Of a stretch of 16,376 bases of DNA, positions 7,189-13,955 are shown in pieces. Origin of the DNA: Deltaproteobacteria bacterium (GTDB taxonomy: Bacteria > Desulfobacterota_B > Binatia > UBA9968); NCBI GenBank assembly GCA_005879255.1, contig VBKY01000025.1:1-16376 (forward strand), in the 5' to 3' direction. Both the position numbers and the translations under genes were made by a program. Under the pieces are notes generated by a model. That model ran no database searches and had not been told where the DNA came from. It saw only the letters and a program-made list of their open reading frames with translations. Positions within the stretch are counted from its first letter, which is position 1, and the number at the start of each line of letters is the position of its first letter.

Positions 7189-7383
7189 ATGTCACGCATT
7201 ACCGTCGAAGATTGCCTGCAGAAGGTTGCCAACCGCTTTGAATTGGTTATGCTTGCGTCGAAGCGAGCGAGACAGTTATTCAAAGGGGCCAAGCCTTTGA
7301 TCGAATCAGATAACCGTGAAGTCGTCGTGGCACTTCGCGAAATAGCTGATGGCAAGGTAAGAAAAGTTTCAAATCAATCTTAA
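7189..7383 (+). CDS. rpoZ: RNA polymerase omega subunit
   Basis: 64-residue omega subunit, which binds the beta-prime C-terminus and helps assemble core RNA polymerase and, in many bacteria, ppGpp response. Signature sequence [30 protein letters not shown] is clear, with the later [17 protein letters not shown] block. The frame is open upstream, but the ATG at 7189 is chosen because homology starts at MSRITVEDC and GAGGAG (7177-7182) lies six bases before it. In many bacteria rpoZ is found beside gmk or spoT; here it stands just before rpoH, 135 nt apart. Confidence 0.95.
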   Translation: MSRITVEDCLQKVANRFELVMLASKRARQLFKGAKPLIESDNREVVVALREIADGKVRKVSNQS

Positions 7384-7518
7384 CGGCTGTTACGCTTCCG
7401 CTCGCGCTTGATCCGGCATTTCTGATTTTGATCGCGCGCAGTTCCTAGATTCGATCATTTTGAAGGGCCCGCCAGTCCCCCGTGATACCAGCCTTTTGGT
7501 AGCGAGTTTGAACCGCTC

Positions 7519-8475
7519 ATGGCCGAAGACGACAAAAACACCGAACTACACTTTCCGTATTCCGAGGTTGACCTTCGGAAAATCGTTGAAACGTCGGAGG
7601 GAGGTGCGAGAGACAAGGCTCTTGTTCCTTTCGATCCGCTCCAGCGGTATCTCACAGAAATCCGGCGCTTCCCGCTGCTTGGCCGCGATGAAGAGCATCA
7701 GCTCGCGGTTCAGTACAAAGAATATGGAGATGTGAAAGCCGCATACAAATTGGTCACGTCGAATCTCCGGTTGGTCGTGATGATCGCGCGAGAGTATCAG
7801 AAAGCCTTCAAGAACCTGCTTGACCTTATCCAAGAGGGCAATATGGGACTCATGGAGGCCGTGAAGAATTTCGATCCTTATCGTGGCGTTCGTTTTCCGT
7901 CCTACGCCGTGTGGTGGATCCGCGCATACATGATCCGATATATCATGAACGATTGGCGCATGGTGAAGATCGGCACCACCCAAGCCCAACGAAAACTGTT
8001 CTTCAACTTGCAAAAGGAAAAAGAAAAGATCGAAGCTGAAGGATTGATGCCAGGGCCCAAGTTGCTTGCCCAGCGCTTGCATGTCAAAGAAGACGAAGTT
8101 GTAGAAATGGAGCAACGGCTTGGCAGCCGCGATCTGTCCGTTGACGTGCCGATCGGCGACGACGATGAAGCGACGCTGCTAAATTTTTTGCAGGACAATA
8201 AGCAGTCCCCGGAAGAACAATTCGCTGACGCCCAATATCGCGAGTTGTTGCGGCTCAAAATGGAACAATTTGCCAAAAACCTTAAAGATAAAGAGCTAGT
8301 GATCTATCGCGAAAGGCTCTTAACCGAGGACCCGGTAACGCTTCGAGAAATCGGCGAAAAATACGGCATCAGTCGGGAGCGGGTTCGACAAATCGAGGAA
8401 CGGGTCAAGAAAAAACTCAAGACTTACCTCAACAAAGAGCTCAAGGACATAACCGACGTTGCGGGCTCGGCATAA
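7519..8475 (+). CDS. rpoH: RNA polymerase sigma-32-like heat-shock factor
   Basis: 318-residue group 3 sigma-70 family factor. Region 2 spans about 35-155 (LVTSNLRLVVMIAREYQ, LDLIQEGNMGLMEAVKNFDPYRGVRFPSYAVWWIRAYM). The RpoH box is intact at 157-164 (QRKLFFNL), which separates sigma-32 from the housekeeping and other alternative factors. Region 4 has the helix-turn-helix VTLREIGEKYGISRERVRQIEERV at about 273-296, recognising the -35 element. Region 1.1 is absent, as expected. An acidic, lysine-poor N-terminal tail of about 30 residues precedes region 1.2. The ATG at 7519 lacks a strong ribosome site. It should direct transcription of chaperone and protease genes under heat or envelope stress. 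Confidence 0.94.
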   Translation: MAEDDKNTELHFPYSEVDLRKIVETSEGGARDKALVPFDPLQRYLTEIRRFPLLGRDEEHQLAVQYKEYGDVKAAYKLVTSNLRLVVMIAREYQKAFKNLLDLIQEGNMGLMEAVKNFDPYRGVRFPSYAVWWIRAYMIRYIMNDWRMVKIGTTQAQRKLFFNLQKEKEKIEAEGLMPGPKLLAQRLHVKEDEVVEMEQRLGSRDLSVDVPIGDDDEATLLNFLQDNKQSPEEQFADAQYRELLRLKMEQFAKNLKDKELVIYRERLLTEDPVTLREIGEKYGISRERVRQIEERVKKKLKTYLNKELKDITDVAGSA

Positions 8476-8595
8476 GCTCTGCCAACGCGGCGAGGTGAAC
8501 CACGGACCTCTGGGCGGTGAAATCAGCGCGTTTTACTTGCGCGTTTCGCACGCTTCTGATAGCAAAAAATTACAACTGAGCTAGGAGAGTCATCT

Positions 8596-9018
8596 TTGCA
8601 ATTTCAAAAGGAAGTAGAGATCAGTGCGCCTCGGGAAAAAGTGTGGCAGTTCATCTGGGACGTCGATCGCTTCATCTCGTGCGTGCCGGGCTGTAAAGAC
8701 GCGAAAACTATCGAAGAGGGCAAGCGATACACAGCCACGATGGTGGAAAAGGTCGGTCCCTTCAAGGTCGAGTTTCCAACCATGATTGAAGTCATCGAGC
8801 GAGAGGAACTGAGCCGTATCAAGGCGCAAGCTTCGGGAGCCGACAACAAGATCGGCAGCCGCATGAAAGTGGATCTCGATGTGAGCCTGCGCACGCAAGA
8901 TGATAAAACCATTCTTGGTTTTGTCGCTGGCGTGGACATCCTAGGAAAGCTCGAAGCCGACCAGGTGCTTGACGAATTTGCTCAGGCCGTAAAGCAGAAA
9001 CTCGAGGGAGACTCGTAA
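8596..9018 (+). CDS. coxG: CoxG-like SRPBCC protein (CO dehydrogenase subunit G family)
   Basis: 140-residue SRPBCC (START/Bet v 1-like) protein of the CoxG family, linked in carboxidotrophs to maturation or membrane attachment of CO dehydrogenase. The family opening VEISAPREKVWQFIWDVDRFISCVPGCKDAK is clear, followed by the beta-strand series KVEFPTMIEV, GSRMKVDLDVSL and a C-terminal amphipathic helix (DQVLDEFAQAVKQKLEG). Start is TTG 8596, supported by AGGAG at 8583-8587 with eight-base spacing. It lacks the C-terminal extension and membrane segment seen in long CoxG proteins. It sits two bases before coxM, so the three cox genes form one unit. Confidence 0.88.
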   Translation: MQFQKEVEISAPREKVWQFIWDVDRFISCVPGCKDAKTIEEGKRYTATMVEKVGPFKVEFPTMIEVIEREELSRIKAQASGADNKIGSRMKVDLDVSLRTQDDKTILGFVAGVDILGKLEADQVLDEFAQAVKQKLEGDS

Positions 9019-9019
9019 A

Positions 9020-9871
9020 ATGCTACGAAGGTTCCGCTTAGAAGAGCCAGACAGCGTGACCCAAGTGTCCGAGCTACTGGGCCGGTTCGGTGACAACGCA
9101 AAGATTTATGCCGGCGGTACGGAGCTTCTGTTAGCCATGAAAGAGGGATTAGTTCGATATGAGCGGCTGATCAATGTCAAAGGAGTCAAAGGATTAAGCG
9201 ACGTCATGGTCGATAATGGCACGGTTAGGATTGGCGCGCTGTGCACTCACCGCCAGGTGGAAACATCGTCGATGCTGCAGCAAAAACTGCCGGCGCTGGT
9301 CAAACTGGAGCAAAATGTCGCCAATGTTCGAGTGCGGCAAGCGGGTACTATCGGCGGCAATCTTTGCTTTGCCGAGCCCCACGCCGATCCTGGCACGCTG
9401 CTGATGGCCTTGGGGGCAAAGATGGTTGCCGAGAAGTCGTCTGCCAAACGAGAGATTGCCGCGGAAGAATTCTTTGTCGATGCCTACGAAACGTCACTCG
9501 AAGCGGATGAAGTGCTCACGGAAATTCGAATTCCGACTCCGGGGGCAAACTCCAGGAGCGCTTATTTGAAGTTTGGCTATCTTGAGAGACCGAGCGTTGG
9601 GGTCGCGCTGGCGCTGACCGTAAACGCCGGAAGCATAAGTGACACGAAGATCGCCGTAGGCTGTGCCGGGCCGGCGCCCCGACGCGTCGCCGAAGCCGAA
9701 GCTCTGTTCGATGGGAAAGGCACCCAGGAGGCGATGCAAAATCTGCCCGCCGCGGGTGTCATCGCCGGTCGTGCGGCTGAAGCAATCAGTGATCTGCACG
9801 GCTCCCAGGAATATAAAGAGCATATCGTGGGCGTGCTGTTGAAGCGCGCTTTTCAGAGTCTGGTGAGCTGA
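9020..9871 (+). CDS. coxM: FAD-binding medium subunit of a CO/xanthine dehydrogenase family enzyme
   Basis: 283-residue flavoprotein that passes electrons from the iron-sulfur subunit to an acceptor. Both FAD-binding motifs are present: AGGTELL at 31-37 and TIGGN at 110-114, with RVRQAGTIGGNLCFAEPHADP as the family block. The C-terminal CO_deh_flav_C domain spans about 180-280 (SAYLKFGYLERPSVGVALALT). Length is normal. The ATG begins one base after the coxG stop. The iron-sulfur subunit follows 33 nt later. No molybdopterin-binding large subunit is nearby, so the substrate (CO, or an aromatic or N-heterocyclic compound) cannot be told. Confidence 0.93.
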   Translation: MLRRFRLEEPDSVTQVSELLGRFGDNAKIYAGGTELLLAMKEGLVRYERLINVKGVKGLSDVMVDNGTVRIGALCTHRQVETSSMLQQKLPALVKLEQNVANVRVRQAGTIGGNLCFAEPHADPGTLLMALGAKMVAEKSSAKREIAAEEFFVDAYETSLEADEVLTEIRIPTPGANSRSAYLKFGYLERPSVGVALALTVNAGSISDTKIAVGCAGPAPRRVAEAEALFDGKGTQEAMQNLPAAGVIAGRAAEAISDLHGSQEYKEHIVGVLLKRAFQSLVS

Positions 9872-9904
9872 CGCCGGGCGACTGATACGGATACGGAGAC
9901 AGGC

Positions 9905-10414
9905 ATGTCCAAAGCAATGTCAAGGCAACGCGATGCGCAATTTATCCCAGTGTCGTTCACGTTAAATGGACGCTCACAAGAGATCGAAGTGGAACCCCAC
10001 GAGTTGCTGCTCGATGTCGTGCGAGACCGACTCGGCCTTACCGGCGTGAAGCGGTCTTGCGATGTTGAAGTCTGCGGAGCCTGTACGCTGCTGGTGGATG
10101 GCCGGCCGGTGAGCGCCTGCACGACACTAGCCTTCGAGGTTCGCGGCCGTTCGGTATTGACGATTGAGGGCCTCGCCGAAAATGGCAAGCTCCATCCGCT
10201 CCAGCAAGCGTTCATTGAACATGGCGGCTTTCAGTGCGGCTTTTGCACGCCAGGTATGATCTTGGCAGCAAAAGCTTTACTCGACGAAATTCCAAATCCT
10301 ACAGAAGAACAGCTAAAACATTTCATGCATGGCAACCTTTGCCGCTGCACCGGCTATAAGAAAATCATCGAGTCGATCATGGCGGCGGCGAAGAGGATGC
10401 GCTCAAAAGCCTAA
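9905..10414 (+). CDS. coxS: [2Fe-2S] small subunit of a CO/xanthine dehydrogenase family enzyme
   Basis: 169-residue iron-sulfur subunit with two [2Fe-2S] clusters. The N-terminal ferredoxin-type site uses C52, C57, C60 and C72; the C-terminal helical domain carries C111, C114, C146 and C148 (CGFC and CRC). All eight ligands are present. The first 14 residues form a short extra tail compared with close relatives; M5 is an alternative start. It is the last gene of the coxG-coxM-coxS unit and converges on the UbiD-like gene across a structured 102-nt gap. Confidence 0.94.
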   Translation: MSKAMSRQRDAQFIPVSFTLNGRSQEIEVEPHELLLDVVRDRLGLTGVKRSCDVEVCGACTLLVDGRPVSACTTLAFEVRGRSVLTIEGLAENGKLHPLQQAFIEHGGFQCGFCTPGMILAAKALLDEIPNPTEEQLKHFMHGNLCRCTGYKKIIESIMAAAKRMRSKA

Positions 10415-10415
10415 T

Positions 10416-10487
10416 CGTTCAAATAGTTCAAGCCGTTCTTTCGAAAGGCCGAGCTAATCGTTGAGTATGTGCTTGACGATTTGAACG
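10416..10487. terminator. Large hairpin between convergent coxS and ubiD-like genes (possible bidirectional terminator)
   Basis: Bases 10416-10433 pair with 10471-10487: nine perfect pairs (CGTTCAAAT with ATTTGAACG), one mismatch, two pairs, one bulged base, five pairs. The loop holds the 10-bp palindrome CTTTCGAAAG at 10438-10447. It lies two bases after the coxS stop and about 30 nt from the ubiD-like stop, so it would serve both strands. No long U-tract on either side. Confidence 0.55.
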
Positions 10488-10515
10488 TTTGGAACCGTTG
10501 GAACGTCTGGAACCA
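10480..10515. repeat. 9-nt tandem units in the coxS/ubiD intergenic gap
   Basis: Four consecutive nonamers with period exactly nine: TTTGAACGT, TTGGAACCG, TTGGAACGT, CTGGAACCA. The left hairpin arm (10416-10442) shows the same period in the inverted sense: CGTTCAAAT, AGTTCAAGC, CGTTCTTTC. Together they make an inverted pair of degenerate nonamer arrays. Confidence 0.6.
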
Positions 10516-10516
10516 T

Positions 10517-11938
10517 TTAATCCTCGATCCCGTACTCCTGCCAGTGGCTCGCTACCAGATCCAAGTGTTCTTTGGGCGGTAATGAAATTGCCGGATATTC
10601 GTGTTTTCTCGTCGCGTCGATCGCCAGACGCGACCCGACGTACCGGCTCGGATGATGTTGCAGCACGGAGGCAGGAGCCTGCGAAGGATCGAGCCCCACC
10701 GCCTGCACGTCTCTCTCGATATAGATGTCTTTGTCGGGCCGCACATGCCAGCTTAGCGCCCAATCGACGGCGAAATCGTCCCACACATCGATATCGTCGT
10801 CCACAACGACGGTGATCTTGCCAAAGCCGGTACGCAATGACCAGGCACCATACATAAGTTGACGCACTTGCCCATCAAACTGCTTGTTGAGCGAAATGAC
10901 GAGATAGGCGCCGCTGCCGCCGGCTTCCTTCAACCGTAGGTCCTTGATCGGAATACGCAGCGTGTCTTTTAGATGCTTGAACAGCGGCCACTCTCGGCCT
11001 ACGCCGCGGATGCAGCTCGATTCCGACGGCGGCATCTGGCTGATGAATACTTGATAGAGCGGCTTGTTGCGAAAGGTCATGCACTTGATGTTGAAGTAAG
11101 GCTCGTTACCCGCGGGACCCATATAACCGGTGTATTCACCGAACGGGCCTTCGTGTTCAACTGCGTTTGGAGGAATTTCTCCTTCCAGAACGATTTCTGC
11201 AGTGGCAGGAACTTCAAGGGGAACAGTTTCGCAGGGCACGAGATCGACCGGCTCGCCGCGCAGCGCCCCCGCCACGGCAAACTCATCCAACGCATCGGAC
11301 ATTTTTGAGACCGATACATAGCCGATCGATGGCTCGGCACCGATGACGACGGCCACCGGAGTGGGCTTATTCTGCGCATTATTTTTGTACACATGCCATG
11401 CCATATCTTGGCGTTTGCCGATCAAGAGTCCGGTCTTATTTGGTCCTTTGACCTCCATGCGATAGGTGCCGACATTGCGCACGCCGGTTTCGGGATCTTT
11501 GGTGATAAGATACGGGGAAGTGAAAAAGGGTCCGGGATCTTGGCCGACGGTCCAGGTTGGCACCGGGAGTTTCGTAATGTCGACCTCTTTCCCATGTAGA
11601 ATGTTCTCTTTGCACGGACCGTCTTTGACTATGCGCGGCGCAATCGGATTTCCCAGCGCGTGATCCCACTTGCGGTTGATGCCTTCCACGGATTCGGTTT
11701 GAAGACCGAGGGCGTAAATCTCCCTGGAGGCGCCCAGCACGCCTGCGACCACGGGAATCTTGAAACCTTTGACGTTTTCGAAGATCAGCGCCGGTCGTTT
11801 GTGCGGCGGGATTTTTTTAAAAAGCTGACGGCACACCGCCGCAATTTCCCAGTCCTTGTCGACTTCTTTTGTGACGCGCTTGAGTTTGCCATTTCTTTCT
11901 AGTGTCGAAACGTATTCTCGAAGATCGCGGTATGCCAT
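10517..11938 (-). CDS. UbiD-family prenylated-FMN-dependent decarboxylase
   Basis: 473-residue UbiD-family (de)carboxylase, which uses prenylated FMN to remove or add a carboxyl group on aromatic or alpha,beta-unsaturated acids. The active-site triad pattern is visible: R160 in RNVGTYR and E263/E268 in EGPFGE, five residues apart as in the Fdc1/UbiD type. The metal/prFMN region IGAEPSIGYVS and the C-terminal VVDDDIDVWDDFAVDWAL are also present. The start is set at ATG 11938 because GGAGG (11943-11947) lies five bases upstream and MAYRDLREYV aligns with the family; the frame runs six codons further up. No UbiX-type flavin prenyltransferase is in the window. Whether it works on hydroxybenzoates or another acid is unknown. 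Confidence 0.93.
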   Translation of the reverse strand: MAYRDLREYVSTLERNGKLKRVTKEVDKDWEIAAVCRQLFKKIPPHKRPALIFENVKGFKIPVVAGVLGASREIYALGLQTESVEGINRKWDHALGNPIAPRIVKDGPCKENILHGKEVDITKLPVPTWTVGQDPGPFFTSPYLITKDPETGVRNVGTYRMEVKGPNKTGLLIGKRQDMAWHVYKNNAQNKPTPVAVVIGAEPSIGYVSVSKMSDALDEFAVAGALRGEPVDLVPCETVPLEVPATAEIVLEGEIPPNAVEHEGPFGEYTGYMGPAGNEPYFNIKCMTFRNKPLYQVFISQMPPSESSCIRGVGREWPLFKHLKDTLRIPIKDLRLKEAGGSGAYLVISLNKQFDGQVRQLMYGAWSLRTGFGKITVVVDDDIDVWDDFAVDWALSWHVRPDKDIYIERDVQAVGLDPSQAPASVLQHHPSRYVGSRLAIDATRKHEYPAISLPPKEHLDLVASHWQEYGIED

Positions 11939-11983
11939 GCATCCTCCGTCTATCAAACCGAGCTAAGCAAAAAATTTTTTCGT

Positions 11984-12012
11984 ATAGTAAACAGAAATCA
12001 TTTATATATCAA
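11984..12012 (-). promoter_or_regulatory. Candidate sigma-70 promoter for the UbiD-like gene
   Basis: On the minus strand TTGATA (12007-12012), 17-nt spacer, TACTAT (11984-11989). It lies in the AT-rich stretch 11965-12035, which also holds A6T6 at 11969-11980. Transcription would begin about 40 nt before the start codon. Matches are 5/6 and 4/6. Confidence 0.35.
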
Positions 12013-12134
12013 CAATTAAATAGTAAACTACATCGATTGAGGCAGCACTGCGACAATGGCGAAGGAAGAACTAAGGGTTTTTTATTGCGAAAGTTCGGCG
12101 AGCGTTAATCCTGGATGCTTGGCCTGAGGATTCT

Positions 12135-13058
12135 TTATGCCCTGATCTCGGCACGCATAAAGATGATATAGGAGATGCCGAAGCAGACGGCGACCAAACC
12201 GAATAACGTTGTGATATGCGGCCAGATTAAGCTTAAACTCTGATTAAGGGCCAACGGTGTCGGAAGAATACCTTCCGCCTGGCTTTGCAGCGCCATGCCA
12301 AAAACGCGCGCCGCTGGATTGAGCAAAATGCCGACGGTTTCCGAGTACAGCGTGCTCGGAGAAATCCTACCGATGATATTTTCTACATCGGATCGCCGGG
12401 CGATCGCTTCGGGACTCGAAGCGTCCGGGACGATCAATCCAGCTATTCCCGAGCTTATAACTGACACGAAAAGAGACAAGAAAAGCCAAACCGCCATCGA
12501 CGCCAAAGCTGCGGTCACAGTCTTCTGAAACAACAAGGAGAACAGCATGGCAAGAGCTAGCCAAAAGCCCAGGTAAAACACTCCCACCGCGGTAAATATC
12601 AACATGCGCCAAAGCTCTTCGGGGTTCGGAGGGAAACCCAAAAGCGTGATACCGAGCCCGATGACTAAAAGCAGGATGGAGCCCCACAATACTGAGACCG
12701 TCGTGAGACCGGCAAGAAATTTGCCATTGATCAGGCTATCACGATAAATCGGTTGCGAGAGCACGCGGCTAAGTGTGCCACGGGCATACTCGCCGCTGAT
12801 GGAATCGAATCCCAGCGTGATCCCCACCAAAGGACCGAAGAATCCGAGAAACGTTGTCAGGGAAAAAAGCGTTTCGCCGCTCGAGGTCAGCAGGAGCAAA
12901 AAAGCATACTGCGAAGGCACCGTGTCGGTGTTTTGCCGGATCGCTTGGCCGGTGGCATAGGTCGCCCAAAGGCCCGATAGAACGATCATGATCAGAAGAA
13001 TCATGAAGCGGCGGCTACTAAAGTGATCGGCCAATTCTTTCCAGAACACCACGCTCAT
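12135..13058 (-). CDS. ABC-2 type transporter permease
   Basis: 307-residue integral membrane protein of the ABC-2 permease family (NosY-like). Six hydrophobic segments are visible, at about 20-36, 70-86, 117-140, 153-178, 184-205 and 280-300. The loop after the second segment has the family pattern DSISGEYARGTLSRVLSQPIYRDSLINGKF, the coupling region to the ATPase. Begins four bases after the ATPase stop on the same strand and is the last gene of the NEW3/ATPase/permease unit. Such modules export or move unknown substrates; the partner ATPase here is damaged, so the permease may be idle. Confidence 0.9.
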   Translation of the reverse strand: MSVVFWKELADHFSSRRFMILLIMIVLSGLWATYATGQAIRQNTDTVPSQYAFLLLLTSSGETLFSLTTFLGFFGPLVGITLGFDSISGEYARGTLSRVLSQPIYRDSLINGKFLAGLTTVSVLWGSILLLVIGLGITLLGFPPNPEELWRMLIFTAVGVFYLGFWLALAMLFSLLFQKTVTAALASMAVWLFLSLFVSVISSGIAGLIVPDASSPEAIARRSDVENIIGRISPSTLYSETVGILLNPAARVFGMALQSQAEGILPTPLALNQSLSLIWPHITTLFGLVAVCFGISYIIFMRAEIRA

Positions 13059-13062
13059 GTTT

Positions 13063-13862
13063 TTAAGCCTCGCGGAAATATTTTAGATAGATCTCTTCCA
13101 GCGTCGGGTCTTCAGAGCGCAATTGGAGTAAATGAAGTCCTCTACGGTCGACCAGCGAAACCACTTCGTGGCGAACGTCTTCGGTGCAGCGGAGAAACCA
13201 ACCGTGGCTGCGCTTTTCGATTTCATCGACGCCTTTGATACTTTGCAGGTCACGATCCATGCCCTCGGTAGGGCCGCTGACTTCGAGCAGGAAGTTCCAT
13301 TCGCGGCCTTTCAAAATCGATTTGCCAAGCGCATCCATCGCGCCCTGGACGATCAGCTTGCCTTTGACGATGATGCCGACGCGACTACAAACTTGCTGGA
13401 CTTGCTGCAATTGGTGCGATGAGAGCATGACCGTCAAATTATGCTCGCGGTTTAAATTCTCGATCAATTCAAGAATCCGGATGGCACCGTCGGGGTCGAT
13501 GCCAAGAGTCGGTTCGTCGAGAATGATTGCCGTGGGTTTCTTAACCAAGACCTCGGCGATGCCCAGCCGCTGCTTCATGCCGCGGGAATATTCCCGGACC
13601 AATCGCTGGCCGTCCTCAGCAAGACCGACTTGGTCCAGTACCTGAGCCGTGCGCCGGCGGCCTTCCTCTTCGGGAATACGATTGAGCCGCGCCATGTATA
13701 GCAGGTTTTCGCGCGCACTCATGTCATCGTAAAAACCCGGATTTTCAGGAAGGTAGCCGACGCGCTTTTTGACTTCGAGTGATTGGTGGGTCGGATTGAA
13801 GCCGCATACTGAGACGTCGCCTGAGGTGGGTTCAGTGAGACCCAAAAGCATGAGGATCGTGG
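13063..13862 (-). pseudogene. ABC transporter ATPase, main part, missing Walker A
   Basis: This segment holds nearly all of an ABC-2 type ATPase: Q-loop region VGYLPENPGFYDDMSARENL, signature YSRGMKQRL, Walker B AIILDEPTLGIDPDG and H-loop SSHQLQQV, then a C-terminal domain of about 80 residues. It begins with TTILMLLGLTEPTSGDV, the residues that normally follow the P-loop GPNGAGKT. The P-loop is absent: just upstream the other frame ends with EGE. The first ATG (13851) lies within this block, so no P-loop can be encoded even by a downstream start. Without Walker A it should not bind or hydrolyse ATP. The permease follows directly. Confidence 0.88.
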
Positions 13863-13866
13863 TTCA
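13860..13866 (-). other. Deletion junction removing the Walker A motif
   Basis: Minus strand reads GAA GGT GAA directly followed by CC ACG ATC CTC ATG. The left side ends with EGE, the right side begins with TTIL. The distance from 13955 to 13851 is 104 nt; 40 added bases give 144, a multiple of three. The junction is therefore a single deletion of about 40 nt, or an assembly error of that size. Confidence 0.75.
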
Positions 13867-13955
13867 CCTTCCTGGACGGTCAGATCGAGCGCGTTCACCG
13901 CGAGCTTTTCGCGGTAACGCTTCGTCAAAGCCTTGGTTTCGACAACCGCGCTCAT
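13863..13955 (-). pseudogene. ABC transporter ATPase, N-terminal fragment (frame-shifted from the main part)
   Basis: ATG 13955 encodes MSAVVETKALTKRYREKLAV, then NALDLTVQEGE, a typical ABC ATPase first strand with the A-loop position RY. Its ATG overlaps the TGA of the upstream NEW3 gene (ATGA), good support for the true start and for coupled translation. After EGE the frame runs into unrelated residues. Relative to intact homologues about 40 nt (13 residues plus one base) are lost at 13860-13866, exactly the IFGFLGPNGAGKT region; restoring 40 nt would bring both parts into one frame. Confidence 0.85.

Noticed and set aside
6822..7355. Minus-strand open frame of 177 codons across the small ORF and rpoZ
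   Set aside because: It lies antisense to rpoZ and to the sigma-54 driven ORF, shows no recognisable family, and has no ribosome site; a shadow frame.
7486..7501. TACCA-N6-TGGTA hairpin 17 nt before the rpoH start, possible RNA thermometer
   Set aside because: Only five pairs, and it does not clearly cover a ribosome site or start codon; no support beyond position.
10428..10784. Minus-strand open frame of 118 codons overlapping the ubiD-like 3' end
   Set aside because: Out of frame with the well-supported UbiD-family gene and rich in Arg/Ser low-complexity sequence; a shadow frame that includes the nonamer array.
12076..12137. Possible terminator after the ABC permease (AATCCT...AGGATT on the minus strand)
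   Set aside because: Six-pair stem with a 14-nt loop and no U-tract directly after it.
13184..13645. Plus-strand open frame of 153 codons opposite the ABC ATPase
   Set aside because: Antisense to conserved ATPase motifs, no recognisable domain.
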